Positions 9,220 to 19,089 are shown, counted from the first letter of the stretch. The stretch is 64,000 nucleotides of DNA from Paenirhodobacter hankyongi (GCF_003664585.1 NZ_RCHI01000016.1:1-64000), one strand, 5' to 3'. Numbers and translations are program-made. The notes: generated by a model not told the origin, from the sequence alone.

Positions 9220-10119
9220 TCAGGGCAGCTCGGCCGGCTCGCCCCAGTCATAGCCGCGCACCAGATCGAGCCAGGCCTGCGCCGCGGCCGACAGATAGGC
9301 GCCGCGGCGCCAGACCATCGCCATCACCCAATCGGTGCCCGGCTCGCTCAGCGGCACGCAGCGCACCGCCTTGCCGGCCCGCTGCTGCGCGATCATCCGC
9401 GGCAGGAAGGTGGTGCCCATCCCCGCCGCGACCAGTTTCACCATGAAGTCGATCTGGCTGCTCACCGCCACCACCTTCGGCTCGAGTTCCGCCCGGCGGC
9501 AGGCGTCGAGGATCACCCGGTGCAGCGCGAAGCCGCTCTCGAACATGATGAAGGGGGTCTCGCGCAGCTCGGCCAGCGCGATCCGCCGCCGCCGCGCCAG
9601 CGGATGGCCAGGCGGCAACAGCGCCACCAGCGGCTCGCGCCGCACAAGCTGCACCTCGAAATCCTCCGAGGTCGGCAGAAGCGCGCCGGCAAAGTCGATC
9701 TCGCCCGCGCGCAGGCTTTCCTCGAGCCGGTCGCTGCCGTGCTCGGTCAGCTGCACCTCGACGCCGGGATAGCGCTGCCGGTAGGTGGCGAAGAGCGGCG
9801 CGAAAAGCGTGCTCGACCCGATCGGCGGCAGGCCGAGCCGCAGCACGCCGCGGCCGAGCCCGCGCAGATCGTCGAGCTCGGCCAGCAGGTCGTCACGGTC
9901 CGCGAGCAACCGCACGCCGCGGCGATAGACGATCTCGCCCGCCGTGGTCAGCACGCTGCGATGCCCGATCCGGTCAAGCAGCGGCACGCCGATCTCGTCC
10001 TCGAGCTGCTTCACCGCCTTGCTGATCGTCGATTGCGTCGCGTTCACCTCGCGCGCGGCCTGGGAAAACCCGCCCTGGCGGACGACCTCGACGAACATGC
10101 GCAGCGGGCGGAATTCCAA
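9220..10119 (-). CDS. LysR-type regulator divergent from cidA/lrgB
   Basis: A 299-residue LysR-type regulator with the HTH at its N-terminus (FSQAAREVNATQSTISKAVK) and an effector domain after residue 90. A TTG start at 10119 is favoured: AAGGAG ends 7 nt before it, and the product then begins MEFRPLRMFVEV, a normal LysR start. The in-frame ATG at 10125 has only 1 nt between it and the same ribosome site. It is divergently transcribed from the CidA/LrgB pair, matching the CidR arrangement of Gram-positive bacteria, where the regulator responds to acetate-type metabolism. The effector here is unknown. Confidence 0.85.
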   Translation of the reverse strand: MEFRPLRMFVEVVRQGGFSQAAREVNATQSTISKAVKQLEDEIGVPLLDRIGHRSVLTTAGEIVYRRGVRLLADRDDLLAELDDLRGLGRGVLRLGLPPIGSSTLFAPLFATYRQRYPGVEVQLTEHGSDRLEESLRAGEIDFAGALLPTSEDFEVQLVRREPLVALLPPGHPLARRRRIALAELRETPFIMFESGFALHRVILDACRRAELEPKVVAVSSQIDFMVKLVAAGMGTTFLPRMIAQQRAGKAVRCVPLSEPGTDWVMAMVWRRGAYLSAAAQAWLDLVRGYDWGEPAELP

Positions 10120-10213
10120 GACCATTCTCCTTGGGAATAGTTTTCAGTCAATCAATTCATTTCACTCATGGCAAGCCCTTCCCTAGATAAGAGCGATCGA
10201 AAGGAGGGCCGCG
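10120..10213. promoter_or_regulatory. Divergent promoter region, LysR gene / cidA
   Basis: About 94 bp separate the divergent starts. The stretch 10130-10175 is unusually A/T-rich for this genome (GGAATAGTTTTCAGTCAATC and following), as expected of a promoter and regulator site. I could not define a convincing inverted repeat. AAGGAGG at 10200-10206 is the cidA ribosome site. Confidence 0.5.
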
Positions 10214-10606
10214 ATGTCGACTCACTATGCTGTTTCAAAGCGGCTGCACCGCAGCACCGCGCTGCAGATCGGGGCGGTGCTGGTCTTCTGGGGCCTTGGC
10301 ACCGCGCTCGCCGTCGCCTCGGGCGTGCCGCTGCCGGGGGGCATCCTCGGCCTTGCGCTGCTGCTCGCGCTGCTGCTCAGCCGCCGTCTCAGCGCCCTCA
10401 GCCTGCGCCGCGGCACCAGCTGGTTCCTGGCCGAGATGCTTTTGTTCTTCGTGCCCGCCGTGCTTGCGGTGCTTGGCCATCGCGAGTTCTTCGGCCTGAT
10501 CGGGCTGAAGATCCTTGCCGTCATCCTGGTCAGCACGATCTCGGTGATGGTGTCGACCGCGCTCGCCGTCGAGGCCTGCTATCGCTGGACGTCCCGCCAT
10601 GCCTGA
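10214..10606 (+). CDS. cidA: CidA/LrgA family membrane protein
   Basis: A 130-residue very hydrophobic protein with about four membrane segments (residues 17-37, 42-56, 70-87 and 96-115) and the family loop PGGILGL after segment one, corresponding to PGSIxG in LrgA/CidA. Family members are holin-like or act in export of pyruvate/acetate-type metabolites and in envelope stress. AAGGAGG precedes the ATG by 7 nt. The stop overlaps the next start by 8 nt, so the two proteins are co-produced. It could equally be called LrgA. Confidence 0.85.
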   Translation: MSTHYAVSKRLHRSTALQIGAVLVFWGLGTALAVASGVPLPGGILGLALLLALLLSRRLSALSLRRGTSWFLAEMLLFFVPAVLAVLGHREFFGLIGLKILAVILVSTISVMVSTALAVEACYRWTSRHA

Positions 10607-11324
10607 TCTTTCCCTCGCCACGCTCGATCCGATGGCGCTGACCGGCGCGAATGTGCTGCTGTGGTCGGTGCTGACGATCGGCTCCTATGCGATCGCCAAG
10701 CGGATCTACCGGCGCTGGACGCATTGGTGGCTGATGCCGCTCGCGGTGGCGCCGGTGCTGGTCGCCGCGGCGGTGCTGGCGCTGCATGTCAGCTACCGCG
10801 ACTACATGCGCTGGACCCATTGGCTGGTGCTGCTGCTGGGGCCGGCGACCGTCGCCTTCGCGGTGCCGATCTACGAACAGCGCCTGCTGATCCGCCGGCA
10901 CTGGCCGGTGCTGCTGGTGGGCATGATCGCCGGCAGCCTGACCGCGATCGTCACCAGCTGGGGCCTGGCCTCGCTGCTCGGTCTTGACGAGGCGCTGCGG
11001 CTGAGCCTGGTGCCGCGCTCGATCAGCACCCCCTTCGCGATGGAGGTCTCGGGCGACATCGGCGGTGTGCCGGACCTGACGGCGGTCTTCGTGGTGATCA
11101 CCGGCATCACCGGTGCGGCGCTCGGCGACATGATCCTCGCCCGCCTGCCCTTCGCCTCGGCGCTGGCACGGGGCGCGCTCTTCGGCATGGGCGCGCATGG
11201 CGCGGGCACGGCGCGCGCGCATCAGATCGGCTCGGCCGAGGGCGCGATCGCCGGCCTCGTGATGGTGCTCGTGGGCATCCTCAACGTGCTGATGGCGCCG
11301 GTCGTGGCGATGATCCTCGCCTGA
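10599..11324 (+). CDS. lrgB: LrgB/CidB family membrane protein
   Basis: A 241-residue membrane protein with multiple hydrophobic segments and the LrgB hallmark SLVPRSISTPFAMEVS, followed by GGVPDLTAVFVVITGITGA and a glycine-rich GALFGMGAHGAGTARAHQIG. LrgB works with LrgA/CidA; the pair is linked to transport of short organic acids and to cell lysis control. It is the second gene of a two-gene operon and is followed by a good intrinsic terminator. Confidence 0.9.
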   Translation: MPDLSLATLDPMALTGANVLLWSVLTIGSYAIAKRIYRRWTHWWLMPLAVAPVLVAAAVLALHVSYRDYMRWTHWLVLLLGPATVAFAVPIYEQRLLIRRHWPVLLVGMIAGSLTAIVTSWGLASLLGLDEALRLSLVPRSISTPFAMEVSGDIGGVPDLTAVFVVITGITGAALGDMILARLPFASALARGALFGMGAHGAGTARAHQIGSAEGAIAGLVMVLVGILNVLMAPVVAMILA

Positions 11325-11347
11325 ATCCCGCCTGCCCGAAACCGCTG

Positions 11348-11379
11348 CGGCGCGCGCCTTCGGGCCCGCGCCGTTTTTT
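11348..11379 (+). terminator. Intrinsic terminator after lrgB
   Basis: CGGCGCG (11348-11354) pairs with CGCGCCG (11367-11373), and inside it GCC-TTCG-GGC forms a stable tetraloop tip with one mismatch. A run of six T follows (11374-11379). It ends the plus-strand cidA-lrgB operon just before the convergent pip gene. Confidence 0.85.
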
Positions 11380-11384
11380 ACGGC

Positions 11385-12314
11385 TCAGACGCCCGCGGCC
11401 TCGACCCCGGTCAGGAAGTCGGACACCGTGCGCAGGCACAGCTCCTTTTCCTCGACATGGGGCATGTGGGCCGAGTGCTCGAACAGCACCCAGCGGGCGC
11501 CGGGGATATTCTCGACCAGGGGCTTCGTCACCAGCGGCGTCGCCTCGTCATACTTGCCCGAGATCACCAGCGCCGGCACGTTCACCAGATGCAGCCGGTC
11601 CTCGATCGTCCAGTCCTTCATCGTGCCGATGACGTGGAACTCGGTCGGCCCGTTCATCGCGCGATAGACGGTGTTGTCGAGATCCATCAGCTCGAAGGTG
11701 CGGGTCACCTCGGGCGGCCAGGGGTCAAGCCGGCAGACGTGGCGCAGATAGAAGACGCGCGAGGCCGCCAGGTAGTCCGGATCGGTCAGCGTGCCCGCAG
11801 CCTCGTGGCGCAACAGCGTCTGCTGCACCTCGGCCGGCAGTTCGGCGCGCAGCCGGTTCGCCTCGGCGACCCAGGTCGGCATGCTGGCCAGACTGTTGGC
11901 GAAGATGATCGCCTTCAGCCCCGCGGGCCGGCGCACCGCATGCTCGCCGCCCAGCATCCCGCCCCAGGACTGGCCGAGATAGGCATAGCGGTCGCGGATG
12001 CCCAGATGGTCAAGCAGGTGGTCGAGCTCGTCGAGGAACAGATCGACCGTCCAGAACTCGGGCCCCTTCTCGGGCAGGTGGGTGGAATTGCCGTTGCCGA
12101 GCTGGTCGTAATGGATCACCGCCCGGCCATCGAGCGCGGCGATCTCCCTGAAGCTGTCGACATAGTCATGCGTGCAGCCCGGCCCGCCATGCGCGATGAC
12201 GAGCGGCAGCTTGCCGTTCTCAAGATCGCCGGTGACCCGATACCAGGTCTGCCAGTCGCGAAACGGCATGAAGCCCTCGCGCGTCGGAAGTTCCGCCTGC
12301 GTCCGATCCTGCAT
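11385..12314 (-). CDS. pip: Proline iminopeptidase family hydrolase (Pip), probable LuxR-solo target
   Basis: An alpha/beta hydrolase of 309 residues, peptidase family S33. The oxyanion motif HGGPG lies at 42-46, the nucleophile Ser116 in GQSWGG (114-119), and the later catalytic Asp and His candidates in GKYDEATP and EHSAHMPH. The family releases N-terminal proline or cleaves small amino-acid amides in the cytoplasm. AGGAGG lies 6 nt before the ATG. It lies directly downstream of a LuxR solo gene, and a lux-box-like sequence sits 58 nt upstream of its start. This is the pip/LuxR arrangement known from plant-associated bacteria, where the LuxR protein activates pip. True substrates may be amides or peptides rather than proline peptides. 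Confidence 0.88.
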   Translation of the reverse strand: MQDRTQAELPTREGFMPFRDWQTWYRVTGDLENGKLPLVIAHGGPGCTHDYVDSFREIAALDGRAVIHYDQLGNGNSTHLPEKGPEFWTVDLFLDELDHLLDHLGIRDRYAYLGQSWGGMLGGEHAVRRPAGLKAIIFANSLASMPTWVAEANRLRAELPAEVQQTLLRHEAAGTLTDPDYLAASRVFYLRHVCRLDPWPPEVTRTFELMDLDNTVYRAMNGPTEFHVIGTMKDWTIEDRLHLVNVPALVISGKYDEATPLVTKPLVENIPGARWVLFEHSAHMPHVEEKELCLRTVSDFLTGVEAAGV

Positions 12315-12372
12315 CTTCGCCCTCCTGTGCCGGTTCCCCGAAACTCTATCGGCGGCGGCAGGCGGCGAGCAG

Positions 12373-12388
12373 CTATCAAAAATGAGGG
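12373..12388 (-). promoter_or_regulatory. lux-box-like operator upstream of pip
   Basis: CTATCAAAAATGAGGG matches 14 of 16 bases of one strand of the perfect palindrome found upstream of the LuxR gene at 13193-13208. It lies between the luxR stop and the pip start, 58 nt before the pip ATG, where an activator site would be expected. Confidence 0.65.
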
Positions 12389-12390
12389 GG

Positions 12391-13152
12391 TCAGATCAGC
12401 CCGCGCCGCACCGCCTCGGCCACGGCATGGCTGCGGTTGCGCGCGCCGAGCTTGCGCACCGCGGCGTTGAGATGCATCACCACCGTCGGCACCGAGCGCT
12501 CGATCAGCCGCGAGGTCTCCTTGGCCGAAAGCCCGCGCGCGGCATGGTCGAGGCATTCGCGCTCGCGCGCGCTCAGCACCGGGCGGGCGGCAGTCAGCCG
12601 CCGTCCGGGCGAGCCGATCTCGTTCTGGAACGCCTGCGCCATCAGCGCAAAGCCCGGCAGCACCTGCAGCGCGACGCGGCCGAAGGCCTGTCCGGGCCCG
12701 TTCCACAGCCCGTTCACCGTGACATAGCCGCCATCGGGCAGATGGATCGGCACGGTGATGCCGTTGACGAAGCCGCTCGCCGAGATGAACTCGACCACCG
12801 GGCGGGAATGCTTGGTCAGATAGCTCTGGCTCAGCTCGCCCGCCTCGGCGTCATAGCTCCAGATGAAGGGCGCGACCGAATTCACCGCCACCGCCTGCAC
12901 CGGATCGTGGCGCGCATAACCGCGCCCGCACCAATAGTCGATCATTCCCGGATCGAGATTGCGCACCACCATCACCGAGGGCGGCATCACCGCCCCGTCC
13001 GCCTCGTGCCGCGCGGGGGTGTAATCATAGATCAGCGCCGCCGCACCGAAGCCGCGCGCGACCTCGAAGAAGCGGTCCACCCCGTCCTCGAGCGTCTCCG
13101 CCCCGAGCCCGGGCCCGAAGCCTCCGACCAGATGCGAGGCAACCGTCAGCAT
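12391..13152 (-). CDS. LuxR solo of the plant-responsive (OryR/XccR/PipR) type
   Basis: A 253-residue LuxR-family regulator: N-terminal autoinducer-binding domain (about 15-175) and C-terminal HTH (194-253, [20 protein letters not shown] onward). Aligning GYARHDP with LasR GYARVDP places Met70 and Trp74 where acyl-homoserine-lactone receptors have Trp and Tyr (TraR W57, Y61); Asp83, Pro84 and Trp98 are kept. This Met/Trp pair is the mark of LuxR solos that answer plant-derived compounds. No luxI is present. The gene sits beside pip and divergent from a peptide transporter, the same neighbourhood as Pseudomonas PipR. GGGGA lies 5 nt before the ATG. The ligand is unknown. Confidence 0.9.
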   Translation of the reverse strand: MLTVASHLVGGFGPGLGAETLEDGVDRFFEVARGFGAAALIYDYTPARHEADGAVMPPSVMVVRNLDPGMIDYWCGRGYARHDPVQAVAVNSVAPFIWSYDAEAGELSQSYLTKHSRPVVEFISASGFVNGITVPIHLPDGGYVTVNGLWNGPGQAFGRVALQVLPGFALMAQAFQNEIGSPGRRLTAARPVLSARERECLDHAARGLSAKETSRLIERSVPTVVMHLNAAVRKLGARNRSHAVAEAVRRGLI

Positions 13153-13453
13153 CGCCGTCCCCCTGAACCGCCCCGGTCGCCGGACCGGGCCACTATCATT
13201 TTTGATAGGTTACGCGGGACCGAGCCTTGCCACAATATCGACAGGCAGAGCGCCCGGTGCGCCCGAAACGTGAGAAACGATGCCGACCCGTGGCGAATGG
13301 CCTGAAATTCGAGCAGTCTTCTTGTGCGATCCGTCCAACCCCGCGGACGGTCCGACCTGCTCCGGCCGCCGCCGCGACTCGGGAAAAAACACCGTGCAGC
13401 GCAGGGGCCTTCCCCGCCCTGCCCGGACAAAACAATCCAACAAGGAGTTGACC
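13153..13453. other. Divergent control region between luxR solo and peptide transporter
   Basis: This 301-bp region holds no convincing gene. It contains the perfect lux-box-like palindrome at 13193-13208. The remainder up to the AAGGAG ribosome site at 13442-13447 should hold the promoter and leader of the peptide-transporter operon. I found no second copy of the palindrome within it. Confidence 0.6.
13193..13208. promoter_or_regulatory. Perfect lux-box-like palindrome upstream of luxR solo
   Basis: CTATCA-TTTT-TGATAG is a perfect 6-4-6 inverted repeat. It lies 41 nt upstream of the LuxR start and about 245 nt upstream of the divergent binding-protein start, so it could control both. A near copy lies in front of pip. 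Confidence 0.7.
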
Positions 13454-15136
13454 ATGATCACGAAGCTCACCCCCGCGCGCCCCGGACGCTGGGCGGCGAC
13501 GGTCGCGACGATCGCCCTTCTGGCCGGGCTCGCGCCCGGCTTCGCCGCGGCCCAGGACGCGCATCGCGGCGGCACGCTCAGGCTGGTGTCGGTGTCCTCG
13601 CAGGGCACGCTCGACCCGCATGTGAACTACACCTCGCAGTTCTGGCAGCTGTACGCCTTCCTCTATGACGGGCTCGTCGGCTTCAAGAAGGTCGGCGGCC
13701 CGGAAAGCAAGGAGGTCGTCGCCGATCTCGCCGCGGCCCTGCCCGAGGTGTCGAACGACGGCAAGACCTATACCTTCACCCTGCGCAAGGGGGTGAAGTT
13801 CTCGAACGGCAAGGAGATGACCACCGACGACGTGGTGGCCTCGTTCCAGCGCATCTTCAAGGTGCTGGGCCCGACCGCGGGCACCTTCTACAACGGCATC
13901 GTCGGCGCCGATCAGTGCCTTGCCGCGCCGGCCGACTGCACGCTTGCGGGCGGCATCGTGGCCGACAAGGCCGCCGGCACGGTGACGATCAATCTCGTCG
14001 CGCCCGATCCGGAATTCCTGTTCAAGCTGAGCGCGCCGCATGCCTCGATCCTGCCGGCCGAGACGACGGCCAAGGACAACGGCAACGCGCCGATCCCGGG
14101 CACCGGCGCCTACATGGTGAAAAGCTATGATCCGAACAACTCGATGGTGATCGTGCGCAACCCGGCCTTCAGCGAATGGAGCAAGGACGCGCAGCCCGAA
14201 GGCCATGTCGACGAGATCGACTATACCTTCGGCGGCACCGAGGAAGCCGCGGTGAACGCGATCCTGAACGGCCAGGCCGACTGGATGTTCGACCAGCCGC
14301 CGGCCGACCGTCTGGCCGAACTGAGCACCGCCGCCCCCGACCAGATCCACCTCGCGCCGCTGTCGGCGTGGTGGTACGCGCCGATGAATGTGAACCTCGC
14401 GCCCTTCAACGACGTGCGCGTGCGCCAGGCGCTGAACTACGCCATCGACCGCGACGCGCTCGTCTCGCTCTTCGGCGGGCCGGCGCTCGCGCAGCCCGTC
14501 TGTCAGGTGCTGCCGCCCGAGTTCCCGGGCCATGTGGATCAATGCCAATACACGCTCGATCCCGGCGACAGCTGGAGCGCGCCCGACATGGACAAGGCGA
14601 TGCAGCTGGTCGAGGAAAGCGGCACCAAGGGCGAGAAGGTCACCATCGTGACCGAGGACAACGCCGCCTCGCGCGGGATCGGCACCTATCTGCAGTCGGT
14701 GCTGAGCGATCTGGGCTACGAGGCCGCGGTGCAGACGATCTCGGGCGATATCCAGTTCACCTATATCCAGAACACCAACAACAAGGTGCAGCTGTCGATC
14801 AGCCAGTGGTATGCCGATTATCCGGCCGCCTCGAACTTCCTCAACGTGCTCTTCGGCTGTGACTCGTTCCACCCCGGTTCGGATGCCTCGATCAACATCG
14901 CGGGCTTCTGCGACAAGGGCATCGACGACCGGATGAAGGCCGCGATCGCGCTTGGCGCGACCGATCCGGCCGCCGCCGATGCGGAATGGGCGAAGATCGA
15001 CGGCGCGGTGATGGAGGCCGCGCCGGCGCTGCCGCTCTTCACCCCGAAGCAGGTCGACCTGCTCAGCACCCGGGTCGGCAACTATGCCTTCTCGAACCAG
15101 TATCACTGGCTGATCGCGAACGCCTGGGTGCAGTGA
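13454..15136 (+). CDS. Peptide ABC transporter substrate-binding protein (DppA/OppA family)
   Basis: A 560-residue family-5 binding protein. The signal peptide (residues 1-33, ending GFAAA) directs it to the periplasm. Family motifs are LDPHVNY near 50, YTFTLRKGVKFSNGKEMTTDDV near 105, PIPGTGAYMVKSY and VRQALNYAIDRDALV. It should bind peptides or related small compounds. I chose ATG 13454, preceded by AAGGAG at 6 nt and starting a signal peptide. It is the first gene of the operon dppA-dppC-dppB-ATPase-pepA divergent from the LuxR solo. In PipR-type systems the neighbouring peptide transporter is needed for response to the signal, so this protein is a candidate signal importer. Confidence 0.88.
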   Translation: MITKLTPARPGRWAATVATIALLAGLAPGFAAAQDAHRGGTLRLVSVSSQGTLDPHVNYTSQFWQLYAFLYDGLVGFKKVGGPESKEVVADLAAALPEVSNDGKTYTFTLRKGVKFSNGKEMTTDDVVASFQRIFKVLGPTAGTFYNGIVGADQCLAAPADCTLAGGIVADKAAGTVTINLVAPDPEFLFKLSAPHASILPAETTAKDNGNAPIPGTGAYMVKSYDPNNSMVIVRNPAFSEWSKDAQPEGHVDEIDYTFGGTEEAAVNAILNGQADWMFDQPPADRLAELSTAAPDQIHLAPLSAWWYAPMNVNLAPFNDVRVRQALNYAIDRDALVSLFGGPALAQPVCQVLPPEFPGHVDQCQYTLDPGDSWSAPDMDKAMQLVEESGTKGEKVTIVTEDNAASRGIGTYLQSVLSDLGYEAAVQTISGDIQFTYIQNTNNKVQLSISQWYADYPAASNFLNVLFGCDSFHPGSDASINIAGFCDKGIDDRMKAAIALGATDPAAADAEWAKIDGAVMEAAPALPLFTPKQVDLLSTRVGNYAFSNQYHWLIANAWVQ

Positions 15137-15161
15137 GCCGCGACAAGAACAGGGGCCCGAG

Positions 15162-16205
15162 ATGACGACCGACCAACCCGAAACGGGCTCCATGCCTCCG
15201 GCGGATGCGGCCGGGGGCGCGCTGCCGCCGCCCGCCGGCCCCTGGCGCCGTGCGCTTCAGGGCCTTGCCTCGAGCCGCACCGCGGTGCTCTCGGGGCTCG
15301 GTCTTGTGCTCATCGTGCTGGCGACGGTGCTGGCGCCGGTCTATGCGAAACATGTCGCGCAGACCGATCCCTTCCGCTCGGGGCTGAGCGCCAAGATCAT
15401 GATCGACGGCAAGCGCAGCCCGGTGATGGAGCGCTCGACCGAGGGGCTTGGCCTTGGCGTCACGCCGATCGGGCCGACCTGGGGGCCGAAATATTTCCTC
15501 GGCGCCGACACCCAGGGCCGCGACGTCGCGGCGCGGCTGCTCTATGGCGGGCAGAATTCGCTGGTTATCGCCGGGGCGGCAACGCTGCTGTGCCTGGTCT
15601 GCGCCGCGGTGATCGGCATCGTCGCGGGCTATGCCGGTGGCAGGGTCGATACCGTGCTGTCGAACCTGATCGACATGATCTGGGCCTTTCCGGTCTATCT
15701 GCTGGCGATCTCGCTCTCGATCGTGATGCTCGGCAAGACCTTCGAGATCGGGCCGATCCACATCAGTTCCTCGAGCCTCGTGGTGCCGATCATCATCATC
15801 GGGCTGGTCTATGTGCCCTATGTCGCGCGGCCGGTGCGCGGCCGGGTGATCGCCATCACCAACAGCGACTTCGTGCTGGCGGCGCGCGGGCTGGGCATCC
15901 GCCCCTCGCGCATCCTGTGGCGCCACATCCTGCCCAATGTCGCGACCACGCTGATCGTCTTTGCGCCGATGCTGATGGCGCTGAACATCGTCACCGAAAG
16001 CTCGCTGTCCTTCCTGTCGGTCGGCGTGCAGGCGCCGAATGCCAGCTGGGGCACGATCTTGCAGGACGGTCAGGCGCTGCTCTACTCGCGCCCGGTCGTG
16101 TCGATGGCGCCCGGCATCGCGATCATGGTGACGGTGATGCTGCTCAACCTGTTCGGGGACGTGCTGCGCGACATCCTCGACCCGAAATCCGTGCGGGGGC
16201 GCTGA
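15162..16205 (+). CDS. Peptide ABC transporter permease (DppC family)
   Basis: A 347-residue inner-membrane permease with an N-terminal cytoplasmic tail, a first membrane segment near residues 45-65, the DppC-type motif FLGADTQGRDVAARLLYGGQ and the ATPase-contact loop AARGLGIRPSRILWRHILPN. It pairs with the DppB-type permease encoded next, whose start overlaps its stop by one base (TGATG). It imports peptides or similar compounds with the other operon products. Confidence 0.88.
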   Translation: MTTDQPETGSMPPADAAGGALPPPAGPWRRALQGLASSRTAVLSGLGLVLIVLATVLAPVYAKHVAQTDPFRSGLSAKIMIDGKRSPVMERSTEGLGLGVTPIGPTWGPKYFLGADTQGRDVAARLLYGGQNSLVIAGAATLLCLVCAAVIGIVAGYAGGRVDTVLSNLIDMIWAFPVYLLAISLSIVMLGKTFEIGPIHISSSSLVVPIIIIGLVYVPYVARPVRGRVIAITNSDFVLAARGLGIRPSRILWRHILPNVATTLIVFAPMLMALNIVTESSLSFLSVGVQAPNASWGTILQDGQALLYSRPVVSMAPGIAIMVTVMLLNLFGDVLRDILDPKSVRGR

Positions 16206-17176
16206 TGCTGGCCGTGATCCTGTCGCGCCTCGCGCGGATGGTGGTGGTGATGGTCGGCATCAGCGTCATCACCTTCCTGATCTTCTTCGCCACCCCGGGC
16301 GCCGACCCGGCGGCGCGCATTGCCGGCCGCAACGCCGCCCCCGAGACGGTGACCGCCGTGCGCCACGACTTCGGCCTCGATCGGCCGATCTGGGTGCAAT
16401 ACGGGGTGATGATGCGCAAGATGTTCGTCACCGGCGACCTGACCTCCTTCGTCAACCGCGGCCAGAAGATCGTGCCGACGCTGACCGCCGCCGCGCCGGT
16501 GACGCTGTCGCTCGTCGCGGGCGCCGCGGTGCTGTGGATGGCGCTTGGCGCCGCCACCGGGATCATCGCCGCCGCCTTCAAGGACCGGCTGCCCGACAAG
16601 ATCCTGATGGGCGTGTCGATGATGGCGGTCGCCATGCCGGTGTTCTGGGTCGGCGAGATGGTGAACCTTGTCACCCAGAGCCGGCTGCATGACACCTGGG
16701 CCTTCTCCTGGGTGCCGCCGCTCGGCTATGTGCCGCTGAGCGAAAGCCCGGCGCGCTGGTTCCTCGCCCTCATCTTCCCGTGGATCACGCTCTCGTTCCT
16801 CTACATCGGGCTTTACGGCCGGATGCTGCGCACCGGGATCATCGAGACCTATCAGGAAGATTATATCCGCACTGCCCGCGCCAAGGGGCTGACGGCGCGG
16901 CGGGTGCTGCTCAAGCATGCCACCCGCGCCGCGATCATCCCGGTCGTCATCATGTTCGGCATGGATTTCGGCGTGCTCGTCGGCGGCGCCGCGGTCCTGA
17001 CCGAGGTCGTCTTCGGCCTGAACGGCGTCGGCCGGCTGACCTATCAGGCGCTGAAGGTGCTCGACCTGCCGATGATCATGGCCGCGGTGCTCTACGCCTC
17101 CTTCTTCGTCGTGCTCGCGAATGCGGTCGTCGACCTTCTGTGCATCCTGATCGACCCGAGGCTGCGGCGCAAATGA
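16205..17176 (+). CDS. Peptide ABC transporter permease (DppB family)
   Basis: A 323-residue inner-membrane permease: N-terminal membrane segment (VVVMVGISVITFLIFF), then the family features PAARIAGRNAAPETVTAVRH and the contact loop RTARAKGLTARRVLLKHATR. The open frame continues far upstream, but the true start is ATG 16205, which overlaps the preceding stop and gives the normal DppB N-terminus. Its stop overlaps the next start (ATGA), so translation is coupled. Confidence 0.88.
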   Translation: MLAVILSRLARMVVVMVGISVITFLIFFATPGADPAARIAGRNAAPETVTAVRHDFGLDRPIWVQYGVMMRKMFVTGDLTSFVNRGQKIVPTLTAAAPVTLSLVAGAAVLWMALGAATGIIAAAFKDRLPDKILMGVSMMAVAMPVFWVGEMVNLVTQSRLHDTWAFSWVPPLGYVPLSESPARWFLALIFPWITLSFLYIGLYGRMLRTGIIETYQEDYIRTARAKGLTARRVLLKHATRAAIIPVVIMFGMDFGVLVGGAAVLTEVVFGLNGVGRLTYQALKVLDLPMIMAAVLYASFFVVLANAVVDLLCILIDPRLRRK

Positions 17177-19035
17177 CCGAAAGACCGACCTTCCCCATGG
17201 CGGACCACCCCACCCCCGGCGCGCCCTCCCCGATCCTGTCGATCCGTAACCTGCGTGTCGCCTTCCAGGGCGCCCGCGGCGCCTGGAACGAGGTGGTGCA
17301 CGGGCTGTCGCTGACCGTCGCGGCGGGCGAGACCGTCGCGCTGGTGGGCGAATCCGGCTCCGGCAAGAGCGTCACCTCGCTTGCGCTGATGCGGCTTCTC
17401 GACCCCGCGACCAGCCGCATCACCGGCCAGGTCACCCTCGACGGCGCCGAGGTGCTGTCGCTCTCCGAGGCCGAGATGGTCGCACGGGTGCGCGGCCGCA
17501 TTGCGGCGATGATCTTCCAGGAGCCGATGACCAGCCTGCACCCGATCTACACGGTCGGCGAGCAGCTGATCGAGGCGCTGTGCTGTCACCGCCCGATGCC
17601 GCGCGCCGAGGCGCGCCGCGCCGCCGTCGCGCTGATGGAGCGGGTGCGCATCCCCGATGCCGCGCGCCGGCTCGATGACTATCCGCACGCCTTCTCGGGC
17701 GGGATGCGGCAGCGGGTGATGATCGCGATGGCGCTGGCCTCGCGGCCGAAGCTGCTGATCGCAGACGAACCGACGACCGCGCTCGATGTCACCGTTCAGG
17801 GCGAGATCCTGTCGCTTCTCAAGGAGTTGCAGGAAGACTACGGGATGGCGATGCTGTTCATCACGCATGACATGGGGGTGGTGGCCGAGATGGCCGACCG
17901 CACCGTCGTGATGCTGCGCGGCGATGTCGTCGAGGAAGGCCCGACGGCGCAGGTGTTCCACGCGCCGCGCGCGCCCTACACCCGCGCGCTGCTGGCAAGC
18001 GTGCCGGCGCTCGGCTCGATGCGGGGCGAACCGGTGCCGCTGCGCTTTCCCGCGATCGATCCGGCGAGCGGGGCCGCGACGCCGGGCCTGCCGCTCGCCC
18101 GCCAGCCCGACCTCGGCACGCCGCTTCTCGAGGTGCGCGACCTCGTCAACCGGTTCGACGTGCGCGGCGGGCTGCTGCGGCGCAAGGTGGCGCGGGTGCA
18201 TGCGGTCGAGAACGTCTCCTTCGCGATCCACCCGGCCGAGACGCTGGCGCTGGTGGGCGAGTCGGGCTGCGGCAAGTCGACCACCGGGCGCTCGATCATC
18301 CGGCTTGCCGGGGGCACCTCGTCAGGCTCGGTGCGACTGGATGCGACCGAACTCTTCACCCTCTCGCCCGGCCGGCTGCGGCTGCAGCGGCGCGAGATCC
18401 AGATGATCCCGCAAGACCCGCTCGCCAGCCTCAACCCGCGCATGACGATCGGCGAGGCACTGGTCGAGCCCTTCCTCGAGCACCGCATGGGCCCCGCCGC
18501 CGAGGCCCGCGCCAAGGCCGCGCGGCTGATGGATCAGGTCGGGCTGAGCCCCGCCATGCTCGAGCGCTTTCCGCATGAATTCTCGGGCGGGCAGCGGCAG
18601 CGGCTGTGCATCGCCCGCGCGCTGATGCTCGACCCGCGGGTGATCATCGCCGACGAAAGCGTCTCGGCGCTCGATGTCTCGGTGAAGGCGCAGGTGGTGA
18701 ACCTGCTGCTCGACATCCAGGAGCGCACCGGCATCGCCTTCCTCTTCATCTCGCATGACATCGCCGTGGTCGAGCGGATCAGCCATCGCATCGCGGTGAT
18801 GTATCAGGGCGAGATCGTCGAGATCGGGCCGCGCGCCGCGGTGATGGAGACGCCGCAGCACCCCTATACCCGCCGCCTGATCGAGGCGGTGGCCGTGCCC
18901 GACCCGGCCCGGCGTCACCTGCGCCGCACACAGCCGCCGTCCGAGCTGATGAACCCGATCCGTCCGCTCGATTTCGTGCCGCCCGAACGGCGCTACCGCG
19001 AGGCCGGCCCCGGCCATTTCGTGCGCGAGGACTGA
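17173..19035 (+). CDS. Fused peptide ABC transporter ATPase (DppD-DppF type)
   Basis: A 620-residue protein with two complete ABC domains in tandem, equal to DppD and DppF joined. Domain one has Walker A GESGSGKS and signature FSGGMRQR; domain two (from about residue 315) has Walker A GESGCGKS and signature FSGGQRQR. Each is followed by an oligopeptide-ATPase C-terminal region ([11 protein letters not shown] and [13 protein letters not shown]). One polypeptide therefore supplies both nucleotide-binding sites, as in GsiA. It overlaps the permease gene by four bases and energises that transporter. Confidence 0.9.
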   Translation: MTERPTFPMADHPTPGAPSPILSIRNLRVAFQGARGAWNEVVHGLSLTVAAGETVALVGESGSGKSVTSLALMRLLDPATSRITGQVTLDGAEVLSLSEAEMVARVRGRIAAMIFQEPMTSLHPIYTVGEQLIEALCCHRPMPRAEARRAAVALMERVRIPDAARRLDDYPHAFSGGMRQRVMIAMALASRPKLLIADEPTTALDVTVQGEILSLLKELQEDYGMAMLFITHDMGVVAEMADRTVVMLRGDVVEEGPTAQVFHAPRAPYTRALLASVPALGSMRGEPVPLRFPAIDPASGAATPGLPLARQPDLGTPLLEVRDLVNRFDVRGGLLRRKVARVHAVENVSFAIHPAETLALVGESGCGKSTTGRSIIRLAGGTSSGSVRLDATELFTLSPGRLRLQRREIQMIPQDPLASLNPRMTIGEALVEPFLEHRMGPAAEARAKAARLMDQVGLSPAMLERFPHEFSGGQRQRLCIARALMLDPRVIIADESVSALDVSVKAQVVNLLLDIQERTGIAFLFISHDIAVVERISHRIAVMYQGEIVEIGPRAAVMETPQHPYTRRLIEAVAVPDPARRHLRRTQPPSELMNPIRPLDFVPPERRYREAGPGHFVRED

Positions 19036-19089
19036 TCCGGGCGGCCCGCCCGGCCGCCCTCCCCCGTTTTTCCCTGAGGTCTTGATCCC

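Noticed and set aside
12391-13152. Reading the LuxR protein as a normal acyl-homoserine-lactone receptor
   Set aside because: The ligand-site Trp and Tyr are replaced by Met and Trp and no synthase gene is in the window; the pip neighbourhood fits the plant-responsive group.
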